Shown here piece after piece: positions 7,896-15,974 of a stretch of 19,784 nt of DNA; the stretch's first letter is position 1, and the number at the start of each line of letters is the position of its first letter. A program made the position numbers and the translations under genes. Source of the DNA: RUG11462 sp045649405 (GTDB lineage Bacteria; Bacillota; Clostridia; Oscillospirales; Acutalibacteraceae); the NCBI GenBank assembly GCA_045649405.1, contig JAZRPW010000020.1:1-19784 (forward strand), given 5' to 3'. Under the pieces are notes generated by a model. That model ran no database searches, was not told the DNA's origin, and worked only from the letters and a program-made list of their open reading frames with translations.

Positions 7896-8603
7896 TTAGA
7901 TGTTTGAGTTCCACTTGTAACCTCTGCCCCAAACAGTAACAATGTATCTTGGTTCAGAAGGGTCATCTTCAATTTTCATTCTAAGTCTGCGAATGTTAAC
8001 ATCAACAATTTTTTCTTCGCCAATGAAAGATTCGCCCCAAACTCTTTTTAAAATATCTAATCTGTCAACAGGTTGACCTGCAGTAGAGAAGAGATATTCA
8101 ACAATTTGAAACTCAACCGGTGTGAGTTCAATTTCAATGCCTCTTTTAACAAGGGTTCTTCTGCGCAAGTTAAGAGAAAAGTCGCCAATAACAATTTCAT
8201 CAGTCACTTTGTTGTTGCCTGCTTTGTTGTTAAGCATTTCAACCCTTCTGTTTAATGAGTCAACACGCGCAACCAACTCGGTTGGAGAAAATGGTTTTGT
8301 CATATAGTCATCGGCACCCATCATAAGCGCTGACACCTTGTCCATTTCTTGAGATTTTGCAGTAAGCATAATAATGCCAACTGTTGGATTTTTTTCTCTG
8401 ATTTGTTTGCATACTTGAAGGCCGTCAATACCAGGCATCATTACATCAAGCAAAACCACCTGAAAGTCAGATGAAGAGAAGAAAATGTCAAGCGCTTCTT
8501 CACCTGTGCCTGCTTCAACTGTTTCATAACCAGCTCTTTTAAGATTGATAACAACAAACTCTCTGATTGCTATTTCATCTTCTACTACAAGTATTCTTTT
8601 CAT
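7896..8603 (-). CDS. OmpR/PhoB-family response regulator
   Basis: The 235-residue product is a two-domain DNA-binding regulator. The receiver domain has the acidic pair E9/D10, phospho-acceptor D53 (LLDVMMPG), T81 and K103. The C-terminal winged helix carries ELTPVEFQIVEYL and the typical ending VTVWGRGYKW. A TTG at 8621 would add six residues, but GAGGG (complement of 8611-8615) with 7-nt spacing selects the ATG at 8603. The kinase gene follows after 38 nt, so they are the cognate pair. The lipoprotein and MreB-like genes upstream on the same strand may be functionally linked or targets. No operator repeats were identified. Confidence 0.95.
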   Translation of the reverse strand: MKRILVVEDEIAIREFVVINLKRAGYETVEAGTGEEALDIFFSSSDFQVVLLDVMMPGIDGLQVCKQIREKNPTVGIIMLTAKSQEMDKVSALMMGADDYMTKPFSPTELVARVDSLNRRVEMLNNKAGNNKVTDEIVIGDFSLNLRRRTLVKRGIEIELTPVEFQIVEYLFSTAGQPVDRLDILKRVWGESFIGEEKIVDVNIRRLRMKIEDDPSEPRYIVTVWGRGYKWNSNI

Positions 8604-8636
8604 TTTTTTACCCTCTTTCAAAAGTAATGTTATATT

Positions 8637-10004
8637 TTATAAAAGAATTATATTTTCTTTAAGTTCTTCAAATGTAACTTTGTATTGTGACTGAGCATTT
8701 TTGTTGATTTTCACTGCATAAACATAATTGCTGTCAGTTTGAACTTTTTTATAATTTCTGTTATTCTTTTCAAAGTCAGCTTTTAAAAATACTCTGATTC
8801 TGAACAACTCTTCGCCATAGGTGCGATTATTAGCATCCCACTCATAGAAAACTCTTTCTCTGTTTTCCATAAGTCGTTGAGCGGTTACAACCCCCAACCA
8901 AATTGCTGGAGTTTTAAGAAAATAATTATCAGCGTTGTTAATAAAACCACTTTGCGCACGCTCGCCTAAAGATTTGTTGCCAACCTTGTACCACTCGGTA
9001 AAGTAAACCCTTTCATCAAAAGTTTCAACCGTTTCATAACCTTGACAAACATAGGTTTTTGGAATTTCAATGTAGCCGTCTTTATCAACATCACGACAAC
9101 CAATCAACGATTCTCTATAAGTTGCATCGGTAGAATTAGCTTTTTTGTGGTAATAGGTTGTTTTCAATGTTTCATCATAATAAAACACTTCGGTTATCAT
9201 TGCGTTTGCGCCAACAAAAGCATCAACAAAAAATCCTTTTTTGTTTTCATCAATTGGCGCAACCAAAATTGATGAAAATGAAATGATGTTTGTGTCAAAA
9301 TTTGCTGTGCCAAGGTAAACCGGCACACCATCTTCAGCGTAAGAAAAACTTAAAAGTTTTGCGCTGACCGTTTTCTCAACAGGTGTTTCTTTAATTTCAC
9401 TTGAAACTGCTTGCGCTTGAGAAGCGATTTTGAACAAAACAATTTGTGGCTTTTTAGAAGCACCAATGTTGCCAACGCAATATTCTGTGTAGGTTTCTTC
9501 ACACAAAAGTGTTACCTTGCCACCGGTGTAACCATAAACATTCAACTGGTTTTCTTGAACGTTGTAAAGTTTTAAGCCAACCAAAATTTCTTCTGCAGTG
9601 TCAAAACAAACATCTTTAAACTCAACCCTTTCAATGCCAGAGCCAGCAAGTGCGGTGTCATATTTTAAAACCCACTCTTTTTCATTGCGACCAAAAATGC
9701 TCATGTGAACGGTTGTTGTTTGGTTTTCTTGTGTTTGATAAAACACTACCGATTCATTAACACCGTCATCATTCAAATCTCTAATAATAATTGCGTTTCT
9801 AAAATTACCGCTTGAAGGGTATGAAAGTTGGTAATCAGGATAAAGCGAAAACAATTCATTTTCAATTTCAACCAAATTGCCAGAAAGTTTTGGTGGTTGC
9901 ATTAATGAAATTGGGTTGGTAAAAAAGCCTGTACAAGCAGTTAAATTTAACATTAACACAACTGCCAAAAGACAAGACAAAAACATTTTTAATACTTTTT
10001 TCAT
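8637..10004 (-). CDS. Putative lipoprotein with two calcium-loop-like motifs
   Basis: The 455-residue product has a signal peptide (MKKVLKMFLSCLLAVVLMLN) ending in the lipobox LTAC, with C24 as the lipidation site, so it should be anchored on the outer face of the membrane. Two DxDxDG-like loops are visible: DLNDDGVNE at 76-84 and DVDKDGYIE at 305-313. Such loops occur in EF-hand-like and FG-GAP/VCBS beta-propeller proteins, and the strand-rich sequence between them fits repeated beta-blades. No enzyme motif was found. GTG at 10013 is possible, but AGGTGG 5 nt before ATG 10004 favours the shorter form. It lies between the MreB-like gene (20-nt gap) and the response regulator (33-nt gap). A role in envelope sensing with the kinase is inference. 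Confidence 0.75.
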   Translation of the reverse strand: MKKVLKMFLSCLLAVVLMLNLTACTGFFTNPISLMQPPKLSGNLVEIENELFSLYPDYQLSYPSSGNFRNAIIIRDLNDDGVNESVVFYQTQENQTTTVHMSIFGRNEKEWVLKYDTALAGSGIERVEFKDVCFDTAEEILVGLKLYNVQENQLNVYGYTGGKVTLLCEETYTEYCVGNIGASKKPQIVLFKIASQAQAVSSEIKETPVEKTVSAKLLSFSYAEDGVPVYLGTANFDTNIISFSSILVAPIDENKKGFFVDAFVGANAMITEVFYYDETLKTTYYHKKANSTDATYRESLIGCRDVDKDGYIEIPKTYVCQGYETVETFDERVYFTEWYKVGNKSLGERAQSGFINNADNYFLKTPAIWLGVVTAQRLMENRERVFYEWDANNRTYGEELFRIRVFLKADFEKNNRNYKKVQTDSNYVYAVKINKNAQSQYKVTFEELKENIILL

Positions 10005-10024
10005 TAATTCCACCTACCTTTCTT

Positions 10025-11044
10025 TTACAACATATATTCTTCTGCAGAACTAAATTTATAATCTCCGTTTTTCAATAAATCAAAATTCTTGAGTGCTGCC
10101 GCTGTACCTAAAGCAACACAGGTTTTTGGTTTTTCGTGAATGTTAACCTTAACACCAACGAATTCTTCAATAAACTCAGCAAGCCCGTATAACTTTGAGC
10201 CGTCGCCGATTAATGTCAAGCCGTCACGCTCAATGTCACCAACAACTTCTGGTGGCGAATTTTCAATAACCGACTGAATGCTTCTACAAATCATCATTGC
10301 CGCATCATAAAGCGCAGTAATCATTTCACTTGTGTTAATTTCAAATGTTTGTGGCATTCCTGTGAATTGGTGTTGACCTTTTGCAGTCAATGTTAATTCA
10401 AGTGGTCTTGGTTTAACACAACCGATTTGTGACTTAATTTGCTCAACTGTGTGTGGACCAACCACAACGTTGTGCTCAAATTTTATGTATTTTTCAATTT
10501 CTTTGTTAAAATAGTCGCCTGCAATTGAAATTGATTCAGATTTTACAAGGCCACCCATTGAAAGAGTTGCAATGTCAGTAGTACCTGCACCAATGTCAAC
10601 AATGATTGAACCTTTTGGTGTTGTAAAATCAAGCCCCATTCCAATAGCTGCTGCAACCGGGCCGTCAAGTGTACATACATCACGCGCGCCTGCTTCAAGA
10701 CAAGCATTGATTAATGAACGGCGTTGCATACTTGTAATGCCACTTGGCACGGCAACCATCAACCTTGCTTTTAAAAGGTTGCTACCTGCAACCGATGAAA
10801 TAAACGCAGTTAACATATTTTGTGCCATTTCATAATCAGCAATAACACCTTCAATGATTGGTCTGACTGCAGTTACTGAATCAGGTGTGCGCCCAATCAT
10901 ATTGTAAGCGTCAGTACCAGCGGCGATAAGCTCATCTGTATATGTTTGATATGAAATTGCAGAATGCTCATCAAGCACAATTGACTTGCCTGAGCAAATA
11001 ACAGTTTTTAAAGAGCCCAAATCAATTCCGTAACCGTTAGTCAT
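10025..11044 (-). CDS. Divergent MreB-like actin-family protein
   Basis: The 339-residue product belongs to the MreB/Mbl family: phosphate-1 GIDLGSLKTVI (from residue 6), VPSGIT at 100-104, phosphate-2 DIGAGTTD at 150-157, and the C-terminal VALGTAAALKN. MreB filaments guide cell-wall synthesis at the membrane. Two nucleotide-site features are altered. The family's IEEPxAAAIG reads LDGPVAAAIG, putting glycine (G128) where the catalytic glutamate normally sits, and the adenosine motif GGG is GDG (280-282). No mreC or mreD is adjacent. GTG 11065 could add seven residues, but AAGGAG 6 nt before ATG 11044 fixes the start. It is the first gene after a clear promoter and heads the lipoprotein/two-component operon. 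Confidence 0.85.
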   Translation of the reverse strand: MTNGYGIDLGSLKTVICSGKSIVLDEHSAISYQTYTDELIAAGTDAYNMIGRTPDSVTAVRPIIEGVIADYEMAQNMLTAFISSVAGSNLLKARLMVAVPSGITSMQRRSLINACLEAGARDVCTLDGPVAAAIGMGLDFTTPKGSIIVDIGAGTTDIATLSMGGLVKSESISIAGDYFNKEIEKYIKFEHNVVVGPHTVEQIKSQIGCVKPRPLELTLTAKGQHQFTGMPQTFEINTSEMITALYDAAMMICRSIQSVIENSPPEVVGDIERDGLTLIGDGSKLYGLAEFIEEFVGVKVNIHEKPKTCVALGTAAALKNFDLLKNGDYKFSSAEEYML

Positions 11045-11090
11045 TTTCTTCTCCTTATCACTCACATTGAGATATAATTATTTATAATAT

Positions 11091-11119
11091 ATTATATTAT
11101 ATATTAATTAATATTACAA
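11091..11119 (-). promoter_or_regulatory. Sigma-A-type promoter for the mreB-like operon
   Basis: On the minus strand TTGTAA (complement of 11114-11119) is followed by exactly 17 nt and TATAAT (complement of 11091-11096). The surrounding sequence is almost pure A/T. The predicted transcript would start near 11084 with about 40 nt of leader before the MreB-like ATG. It lies just downstream of the terminator for the GH20 gene, as expected for a new transcription unit. Confidence 0.7.
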
Positions 11120-11153
11120 GTGTTTTAGCACAAAAATTCATCTTTTTTGCAAC

Positions 11154-11187
11154 AAAAAACACGCCTTTTTGAAAAGGCGTGTTTTTT
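11154..11187 (-). terminator. Intrinsic terminator after the GH20 gene
   Basis: A perfect 16-bp inverted repeat (11154-11169 and 11172-11187; core CACGCC/GGCGTG flanked by A and T runs) follows the GH20 stop codon by 5 nt. Read on the minus strand, the stem ends in six U residues. It closes the tcdA-alkD-GH20 unit. The flanking A/T runs also make it usable from the other strand. Confidence 0.9.
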
Positions 11188-11192
11188 TAGTT

Positions 11193-12788
11193 TTAATGTG
11201 AAAAAACATTTACTGTGCAATTGTGTGAATATTTGTTAAAATAACAATATTTTTCAGAAAATTCATTCAAAATTTCTTCTTCAAGTTCAGGAATACTATC
11301 AATTTTTTCATTCACATAATCGTGAATTCTTTCTCTGCAACTTAAAATTCTTTGTTTTAAGCCGCCGATTCGAATATCTTGCACATCAAAGCCGTGTGGT
11401 TTGTTTTCTTTGAACCAAAGAGTTTTGAAAGTTTCGTAAAAATCTTCTAACTTGTAATACAAATCTTCATACTCTAACAAAAGTTTAGCGAGTTCTTTTT
11501 TGTCGCCAGATTTGTAAATTTCTCTTGTGCGTTTGCCAAGTGTAAATTTAACCTGCAAGAACTTGCAAAGATTTTCATAATGCGCAAACAAATAACCAAA
11601 CTCAGGGTGGTTTTTAAAATTTTTGAGTTTTTCTGCACATTTGTCATAATCTGGCTCAAAACCATCATCAATTGTGCAGTCAAAAATACCTAAGAACAAG
11701 TCATTGTAGAACATATATTTTTCAGGGTTTTCTTTTCTGCCTCTTTCCATTCCGCAAGTATCAGGCAAGTCAAGAAGCAAAAAGTCATCAAAAGAAATAC
11801 CAAATTCTTTGTAAAAACCTTCTTTGATTTCTTCTTCATCAGTAATGCCTTTTGCATAACAAGCGGTAAAGTAAAGCGAAGGCAAAACTGCAAAGTTTGA
11901 ACATTCTTTACCATCATCACCCCAAAGTGTGAAGAAAACATTCTCTACCTTTTGTTCAACCATTGCAGGCATTGCGGCTCTTAATGATTTCATTGTGAAT
12001 TCGTTTCTTGGTGCAAAACCGTTCCAACACCAAAGCCCGCCTGCAAACCACATATCGTTTTTAAACTGTCTGTGATGGCTAATCATTTTTTCATAATGAG
12101 CTTTGTCATCTGCGTAATAATCCCAATAAACTAAATCTAATTCTTCTGGCACAAGCGAAAGCACTTCATCGCTAAACTCAACTTCATCAACATAATAGCC
12201 ACCACCAGTTGCCAAACGGAAGAACATATCACTCCACATCATAGGTTTTAAGCCATATTTTTTAGCGATTTCGCAAACCTTTTGCAAATGCTCCACCAAA
12301 ATTTTTGAACGGTTTTGATAGCCGTGTTGGTCAAGATATTTACCAAGGCCAACCATATGCGCTTCGTCCATACCAATGTGAATGCTTTTTGATTTAACGC
12401 ACTGTGAAAGTGTTGCAAACATATCATCAATAAGTTGATAAGTTTTTTCATCGCCAATGAGCAAAATGTCGCCTAAATCTCTGCAAGATTGATATTCACG
12501 CCAACGCAAAATTGCATTTAAATGCGCAAGGGTTTGAATGCAAGGAATAAGCTCAACACCTTTTGAAGCAGCGTAAGCATCAATATCCTTTAACTCTTCT
12601 TTTGAATACCTGCCACGAAGATAGCCGAAATATGGTTGGTTGTCAACTTCATAAGTATCTTCGGTGTAAAGCATAAGTGTGTTGTAGCCAAGACGCGCTA
12701 AAAGGTCGATATACTTTTTAACAGATTCTGGCTTCATTACTGCATTTCTTGAGCAATCAAGCATTACTCCAAAATGTTTAAAGTTCAT
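11193..12788 (-). CDS. Cytoplasmic GH20 beta-N-acetylhexosaminidase (GcnA-like)
   Basis: The 531-residue product has a GH20 (beta/alpha)8 barrel: FGVMLDCSRNAVMK at the start, the catalytic Asp-Glu pair in IHIGMDEAHMVGLG (D141, E142), and the aromatic sugar-binding segments VYWDYY, GGLWCWNGFAP and FFTLWGDDG. The family removes terminal GlcNAc or GalNAc by substrate-assisted catalysis. It begins directly with the barrel, lacks a signal peptide and lacks the usual N-terminal GH20b domain, like the intracellular GcnA subgroup. It therefore probably acts on imported GlcNAc oligosaccharides or recycled wall fragments. The C-terminal helical part (after about residue 350) is typical of that subgroup. 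GAGGT precedes the ATG; the AlkD gene lies 11 nt upstream. Confidence 0.9.
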   Translation of the reverse strand: MNFKHFGVMLDCSRNAVMKPESVKKYIDLLARLGYNTLMLYTEDTYEVDNQPYFGYLRGRYSKEELKDIDAYAASKGVELIPCIQTLAHLNAILRWREYQSCRDLGDILLIGDEKTYQLIDDMFATLSQCVKSKSIHIGMDEAHMVGLGKYLDQHGYQNRSKILVEHLQKVCEIAKKYGLKPMMWSDMFFRLATGGGYYVDEVEFSDEVLSLVPEELDLVYWDYYADDKAHYEKMISHHRQFKNDMWFAGGLWCWNGFAPRNEFTMKSLRAAMPAMVEQKVENVFFTLWGDDGKECSNFAVLPSLYFTACYAKGITDEEEIKEGFYKEFGISFDDFLLLDLPDTCGMERGRKENPEKYMFYNDLFLGIFDCTIDDGFEPDYDKCAEKLKNFKNHPEFGYLFAHYENLCKFLQVKFTLGKRTREIYKSGDKKELAKLLLEYEDLYYKLEDFYETFKTLWFKENKPHGFDVQDIRIGGLKQRILSCRERIHDYVNEKIDSIPELEEEILNEFSEKYCYFNKYSHNCTVNVFSH

Positions 12789-12799
12789 AAAAAATTACC

Positions 12800-13483
12800 T
12801 CACTTTGTTTTTAAAGTTTTTAAATATTTTTTAGTTTTTTCATTTATTCTAAAAGACTCAATTGCCTTTTGTAACGATTTATTATGCACCCATTTGTTGT
12901 CTATTTGCCTTGTTTCAAACAGTTTTACAGCACTGTCATATTGCTTGATGAGTGCAAAAGAAAAATACCAAGCCACTGACATATTTATGTAATATTCATC
13001 ACAAATTGCCGATTTAACAAGTTCAAAATGTGACTTTTGAAAATGCTCATCTAAAAACAAATTCAAAAGCATTACAACGGCAAATCTTACGGTGTAAATA
13101 TCTTTCTTGCTAATCCATTTTCTTATGTAAGGCAACAATTTTTGTGGATTTTGTTTGAAAACTTTAATTTTCATTCCATCACAGGTTGCCCAGTTATCAA
13201 CAAACGGCAAAAATTCTTCTACCATTTTTATTGCCCTGTCAAAGTCGCCCACTTCTTCAAGCAAAAACGCATGAAGATTGTTTTCTTCATAAAATTCGTG
13301 TGGCAAACTTTTCAAAAATTCATTCGCCAACTCGGTATTTTTCAACTGTTTTGCAAGTTTTCTAAGTTTTGGCGTGCGCACGCCCAAAACCTTGTTTTCA
13401 TCAACATTTGGAATTAATTTTTGATGAAATTTTTTATAATCTTCATCTGCAAGCGAAAGCAAAATCTGTTTAATTTCAGTCAT
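12800..13483 (-). CDS. AlkD-like DNA alkylation repair protein (HEAT-like repeats)
   Basis: The 227-residue all-helical product matches the AlkD/AlkC-type DNA glycosylases that excise N3- and N7-alkylpurines. Conserved positions can be seen: FVDNWATCDGMK with W98 and D102 (catalytic-type Trp and Asp), R133 in VRFAVVMLL, and W172 in NMSVAWYFSFA. A GTG at 13492 would add three residues; AGGTG 6 nt upstream supports ATG 13483. The start lies inside the last codons of tcdA (8-nt overlap), so it is co-translated. It is a member of the compact clostridial form of the family, close to AlkD length. Confidence 0.87.
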   Translation of the reverse strand: MTEIKQILLSLADEDYKKFHQKLIPNVDENKVLGVRTPKLRKLAKQLKNTELANEFLKSLPHEFYEENNLHAFLLEEVGDFDRAIKMVEEFLPFVDNWATCDGMKIKVFKQNPQKLLPYIRKWISKKDIYTVRFAVVMLLNLFLDEHFQKSHFELVKSAICDEYYINMSVAWYFSFALIKQYDSAVKLFETRQIDNKWVHNKSLQKAIESFRINEKTKKYLKTLKTK

Positions 13484-14165
13484 TTCTAACACCTGTTATG
13501 TCTTTAACAACTTCACTTGCCAAAACAATTCCTGCAACGCTTGGGGTAAACGAAACACTGCCCGGCACTCTTTCTTCGCCATTTGGTTTCATTGCTTTTT
13601 CTTTTGAATAAACCACCTTCAATTTGCTTATTCCACGTTGTTTTAACTCTTTTCGCATTACCCTTGCAAGCGGGCAAACTTCGGTTTTATAAATATCTGC
13701 AACTTCAAACTCGGTTGGGTTTAACTTGTTGCCAGCGCCCATTGAAGATATGATTTTAACGCCTTTCTCATTCGCACATTCAACCAAACAAATTTTGCCC
13801 GAAACTGTGTCAATTGCATCAACAACATAGTCAAACTGCGAAAAATCAAACTCATTTTTTGTTTCTGGCAAAAAGAAAATGTCTTTTGTTTCAACACAAA
13901 TTTCTGGGTTGATTTTCAAAACCATTTCTTTCATAACTGCAGTTTTTTGTTTGCCAATTGTGTCTTGAAAAGCGACTGCTTGACGGTTAAGATTGCTAAC
14001 GCTAACAACATCATTATCAACCAATGTGAGTTTGCCAACACCGGCACGAGCAAGTGCTAAAACGCAATGCCCACCAACACCACCAATGCCAAAAACAGCA
14101 ACGCTTGAGTTTTTTAACTTTTCTAAACTTTCTTTGCCAAGAAGCATTTCGGTTCTGCTAAACAT
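13476..14165 (-). CDS. tcdA: TcdA, tRNA threonylcarbamoyladenosine dehydratase
   Basis: TcdA (CsdL) is an E1-like enzyme that ATP-dependently cyclises t6A37 to ct6A in tRNAs decoding ANN codons. The 229-residue product has the ThiF fold: start FSRTEMLLG, nucleotide loop GIGGVGG (26-32), the N60/R61 pair in SVSNLNRQ, and DAIDT (116-120) followed by K124. The later PGSVSFTPSVAGIVLASEVV segment is typical of TcdA rather than ThiF or MoeB, and the zinc CxxC pairs of MoeB are absent. TAGGTGA lies upstream of the ATG. A terminator-like hairpin ends about 19 nt before the start, so expression may depend on readthrough. Confidence 0.93.
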   Translation of the reverse strand: MFSRTEMLLGKESLEKLKNSSVAVFGIGGVGGHCVLALARAGVGKLTLVDNDVVSVSNLNRQAVAFQDTIGKQKTAVMKEMVLKINPEICVETKDIFFLPETKNEFDFSQFDYVVDAIDTVSGKICLVECANEKGVKIISSMGAGNKLNPTEFEVADIYKTEVCPLARVMRKELKQRGISKLKVVYSKEKAMKPNGEERVPGSVSFTPSVAGIVLASEVVKDITGVRND

Positions 14166-14183
14166 TAAAATTCACCTACTTTT

Positions 14184-14213
14184 AAAAAAACGCAGTTTTA
14201 CAACTGCGTTTTT
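14184..14213 (-). terminator. Intrinsic terminator between the small lipoprotein gene and tcdA
   Basis: A 12-bp stem (14186-14197 with 14202-14213, core CGCAGTT/AACTGCG, 4-nt loop) lies 3 nt after the lipoprotein stop and, on the minus strand, is followed by seven U residues. It should end the membrane-protein transcript. Its position immediately before the tcdA ribosome binding site also permits an attenuator role. Confidence 0.85.
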
Positions 14214-14216
14214 CTT

Positions 14217-14714
14217 TTAATTATCAGGCATTGAAAAACTGTTGTTCTTTTTAACAATTGGTCTTTGTAATTTAACTGTTTTACCTTTTTCGGTATCATA
14301 AGTGTAAAGACCTTTCAACTTTTCGCCATTTTGACCGATAATCGTTCTTACTTCGCTTAATTGTTGTGAAGGGTCAACGAGTTCAACAGACAAAATGTAA
14401 TTGCCGTCTTCAATAGTATTTCCGTCAATATCAACCTGACTTTCAGTAATAAAATAATTGCTTTCAATATCAGCTTGAACTTGTACGGTTTCTTTTGAGT
14501 GGTATTTGTTACCAACAAAAATATCAACATTTAATTTTGTGCCAACCGGCAAGTTTGTGTTAAGACAAACCCTGCTATTTGCACTTTTTTCTTTGTTCAT
14601 AGTTAACTGAACATCTAACTTTGTTTCTTCAACTTCTGGACTAATGCCACTAACACAAGAAGCAAGTAAGAAAACACAAGCAACACACATTAATAATGCT
14701 AAAATTCTTTTCAT
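14217..14714 (-). CDS. Small putative lipoprotein of unknown function
   Basis: The 165-residue product has a signal peptide MKRILALLMCVACVFLL with lipobox LASC (C20). The mature part is strand-rich, with alternating pattern such as LDVQLTMNKEK, TKLNVDIFVGN and GNYILSVELVDP, suggesting one or two Ig-like beta-sandwich domains. No family was recognised. The frame is open upstream to 14780, but GGAG 7 nt before ATG 14714 and the signal peptide set the start. It follows the 102-residue protein gene by 13 nt and ends at a terminator, so it is the last gene of a three-gene operon. Confidence 0.75.
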   Translation of the reverse strand: MKRILALLMCVACVFLLASCVSGISPEVEETKLDVQLTMNKEKSANSRVCLNTNLPVGTKLNVDIFVGNKYHSKETVQVQADIESNYFITESQVDIDGNTIEDGNYILSVELVDPSQQLSEVRTIIGQNGEKLKGLYTYDTEKGKTVKLQRPIVKKNNSFSMPDN

Positions 14715-14727
14715 AAAAATTCTCCAT

Positions 14728-15036
14728 TTATCTGTGATAAACATAATACGCAATAACTGCATATTCACTGCCATCTTCATTTTTCTTGGCCAACCTTACA
14801 CCGTCTTTTGATAAAAGTTCGCCAACCTTTGCGTCATAAATATTGCAACGAAAAACATCTTTTCCTTCTGAAAAACAAATTAATTCTTCGCCTTTAATAT
14901 TAATTGAACCCGAATGCCCCAAAACATATTCAACATTGTTCTCATCACGAGTGGTAACATATTTAATTGCTCTAGCATTAATTCTTGCCAAAACCTCTGG
15001 GTTTTCAAGTTTCTTTTTTCTTTTAAAAAGTCCCAA
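14728..15036 (-). CDS. Conserved small cytoplasmic protein, function unknown
   Basis: The 102-residue product starts GLFKRKKK, a strongly basic head, followed by a strand-rich region (AIKYVTTRDENNVEYVLGHSG, then ELICFSEGKDVFRCNIYDAK) and ends VIAYYVYHR. The sequence looks like that of a small Clostridia-conserved family, but I cannot name it and see no catalytic motif. The start is TTG at 15036, supported by GGAG (complement of 15044-15047) 7 nt upstream; that site is part of the last codons of the membrane protein gene. The spacing of 2 nt after that gene implies coupled translation. Confidence 0.7.
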   Translation of the reverse strand: MGLFKRKKKLENPEVLARINARAIKYVTTRDENNVEYVLGHSGSINIKGEELICFSEGKDVFRCNIYDAKVGELLSKDGVRLAKKNEDGSEYAVIAYYVYHR

Positions 15037-15038
15037 AA

Positions 15039-15890
15039 CTATTCTCCAAAAATGCTTTCATCAATTGCTTCAGAAGTGTATTCTACCCTTTGTCTTTTGA
15101 AATATGTACTGTAAAGACGTTTGTTTGCAAAAGAGAATACCAAGAACAACAAAACATACAAAGATGTTGATGCCATAAACAAACCGTCTGACAATTCTGT
15201 TCTTGAAACATATTCTTCACAGAACAATGGTGCAAATAAATTTGAGAATGAGTAAACTGCTGTTGTAATGAATGTGCAAATACCGATTGCCAATGTAACT
15301 TTTCTTATTCTGTAAAATTGAAGCTTTGAAATGTAGCGTGCGTAACACAAGAAAAACATTACGCAAAATACAAGAGCAACAATTTCAAAAATAATTTCAT
15401 TTGATTTTACAACACCAAATGAATTGATGAATGAATAAGCAAGGTTAACTACAAAGTACAACAAAGGAAGAACGCAGAAAACTGGAAAAACCCTTTTGAA
15501 ATTAAACATACACATTGCGTAATAAATCATAAAAGAGCCAAATGCAACTGCACAAATTAAAAGCACAACTCCAAATGTGTCTTCAACCTTGTTTATCAAA
15601 TCAAAACAATGCAACAAAATCATCATTGTGTAACAAAGGTTTAAAATTGCAACGCTTATTGATGTTCTTCTTGGCGAACCAGGAAAATGCTTGTCGGTTA
15701 CTGCAAAAACCGAAGCAACAAGCATAACACCTACCAAAGCAAGTGCAAAAACAAAACCTTGGTTTGAAAACTCTGGTTTGAAAAAGCCGTTGAAAGCTTC
15801 AACGCCTTCGCCAAGCAAATAAATTCTCCAGCCAGTCAAACCAATTGTTGAAAGAACAACAAAAATTAATAATATTAATTTTCTAATCAT
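15039..15890 (-). CDS. Polytopic membrane protein, function unknown
   Basis: The 283-residue product has about eight hydrophobic helices (roughly 4-26, 45-65, 76-96, 106-128, 133-155, 162-187, 197-222, 236-258) and a short charged cytoplasmic-looking tail ending DESIFGE. Basic residues cluster after the third-last and last helices (SKLQFYRIRK; ANKRLYSTYFKRQR). No transporter or enzyme signature is recognised. ATG 15890 has GGAG 8 nt upstream; the longer start at 15908 has no ribosome binding site. It is the first gene after the promoter at 15975-16003 and is followed 2 nt later by the 102-residue protein gene. Confidence 0.75.
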   Translation of the reverse strand: MIRKLILLIFVVLSTIGLTGWRIYLLGEGVEAFNGFFKPEFSNQGFVFALALVGVMLVASVFAVTDKHFPGSPRRTSISVAILNLCYTMMILLHCFDLINKVEDTFGVVLLICAVAFGSFMIYYAMCMFNFKRVFPVFCVLPLLYFVVNLAYSFINSFGVVKSNEIIFEIVALVFCVMFFLCYARYISKLQFYRIRKVTLAIGICTFITTAVYSFSNLFAPLFCEEYVSRTELSDGLFMASTSLYVLLFLVFSFANKRLYSTYFKRQRVEYTSEAIDESIFGE

Positions 15891-15974
15891 TTTGACTTCT
15901 CCAAACATGTTAATATTTCACTTTCCTCTCGCATAAAATGGACAAAGAGCAAAACATAAATCTATTCATTGTAT

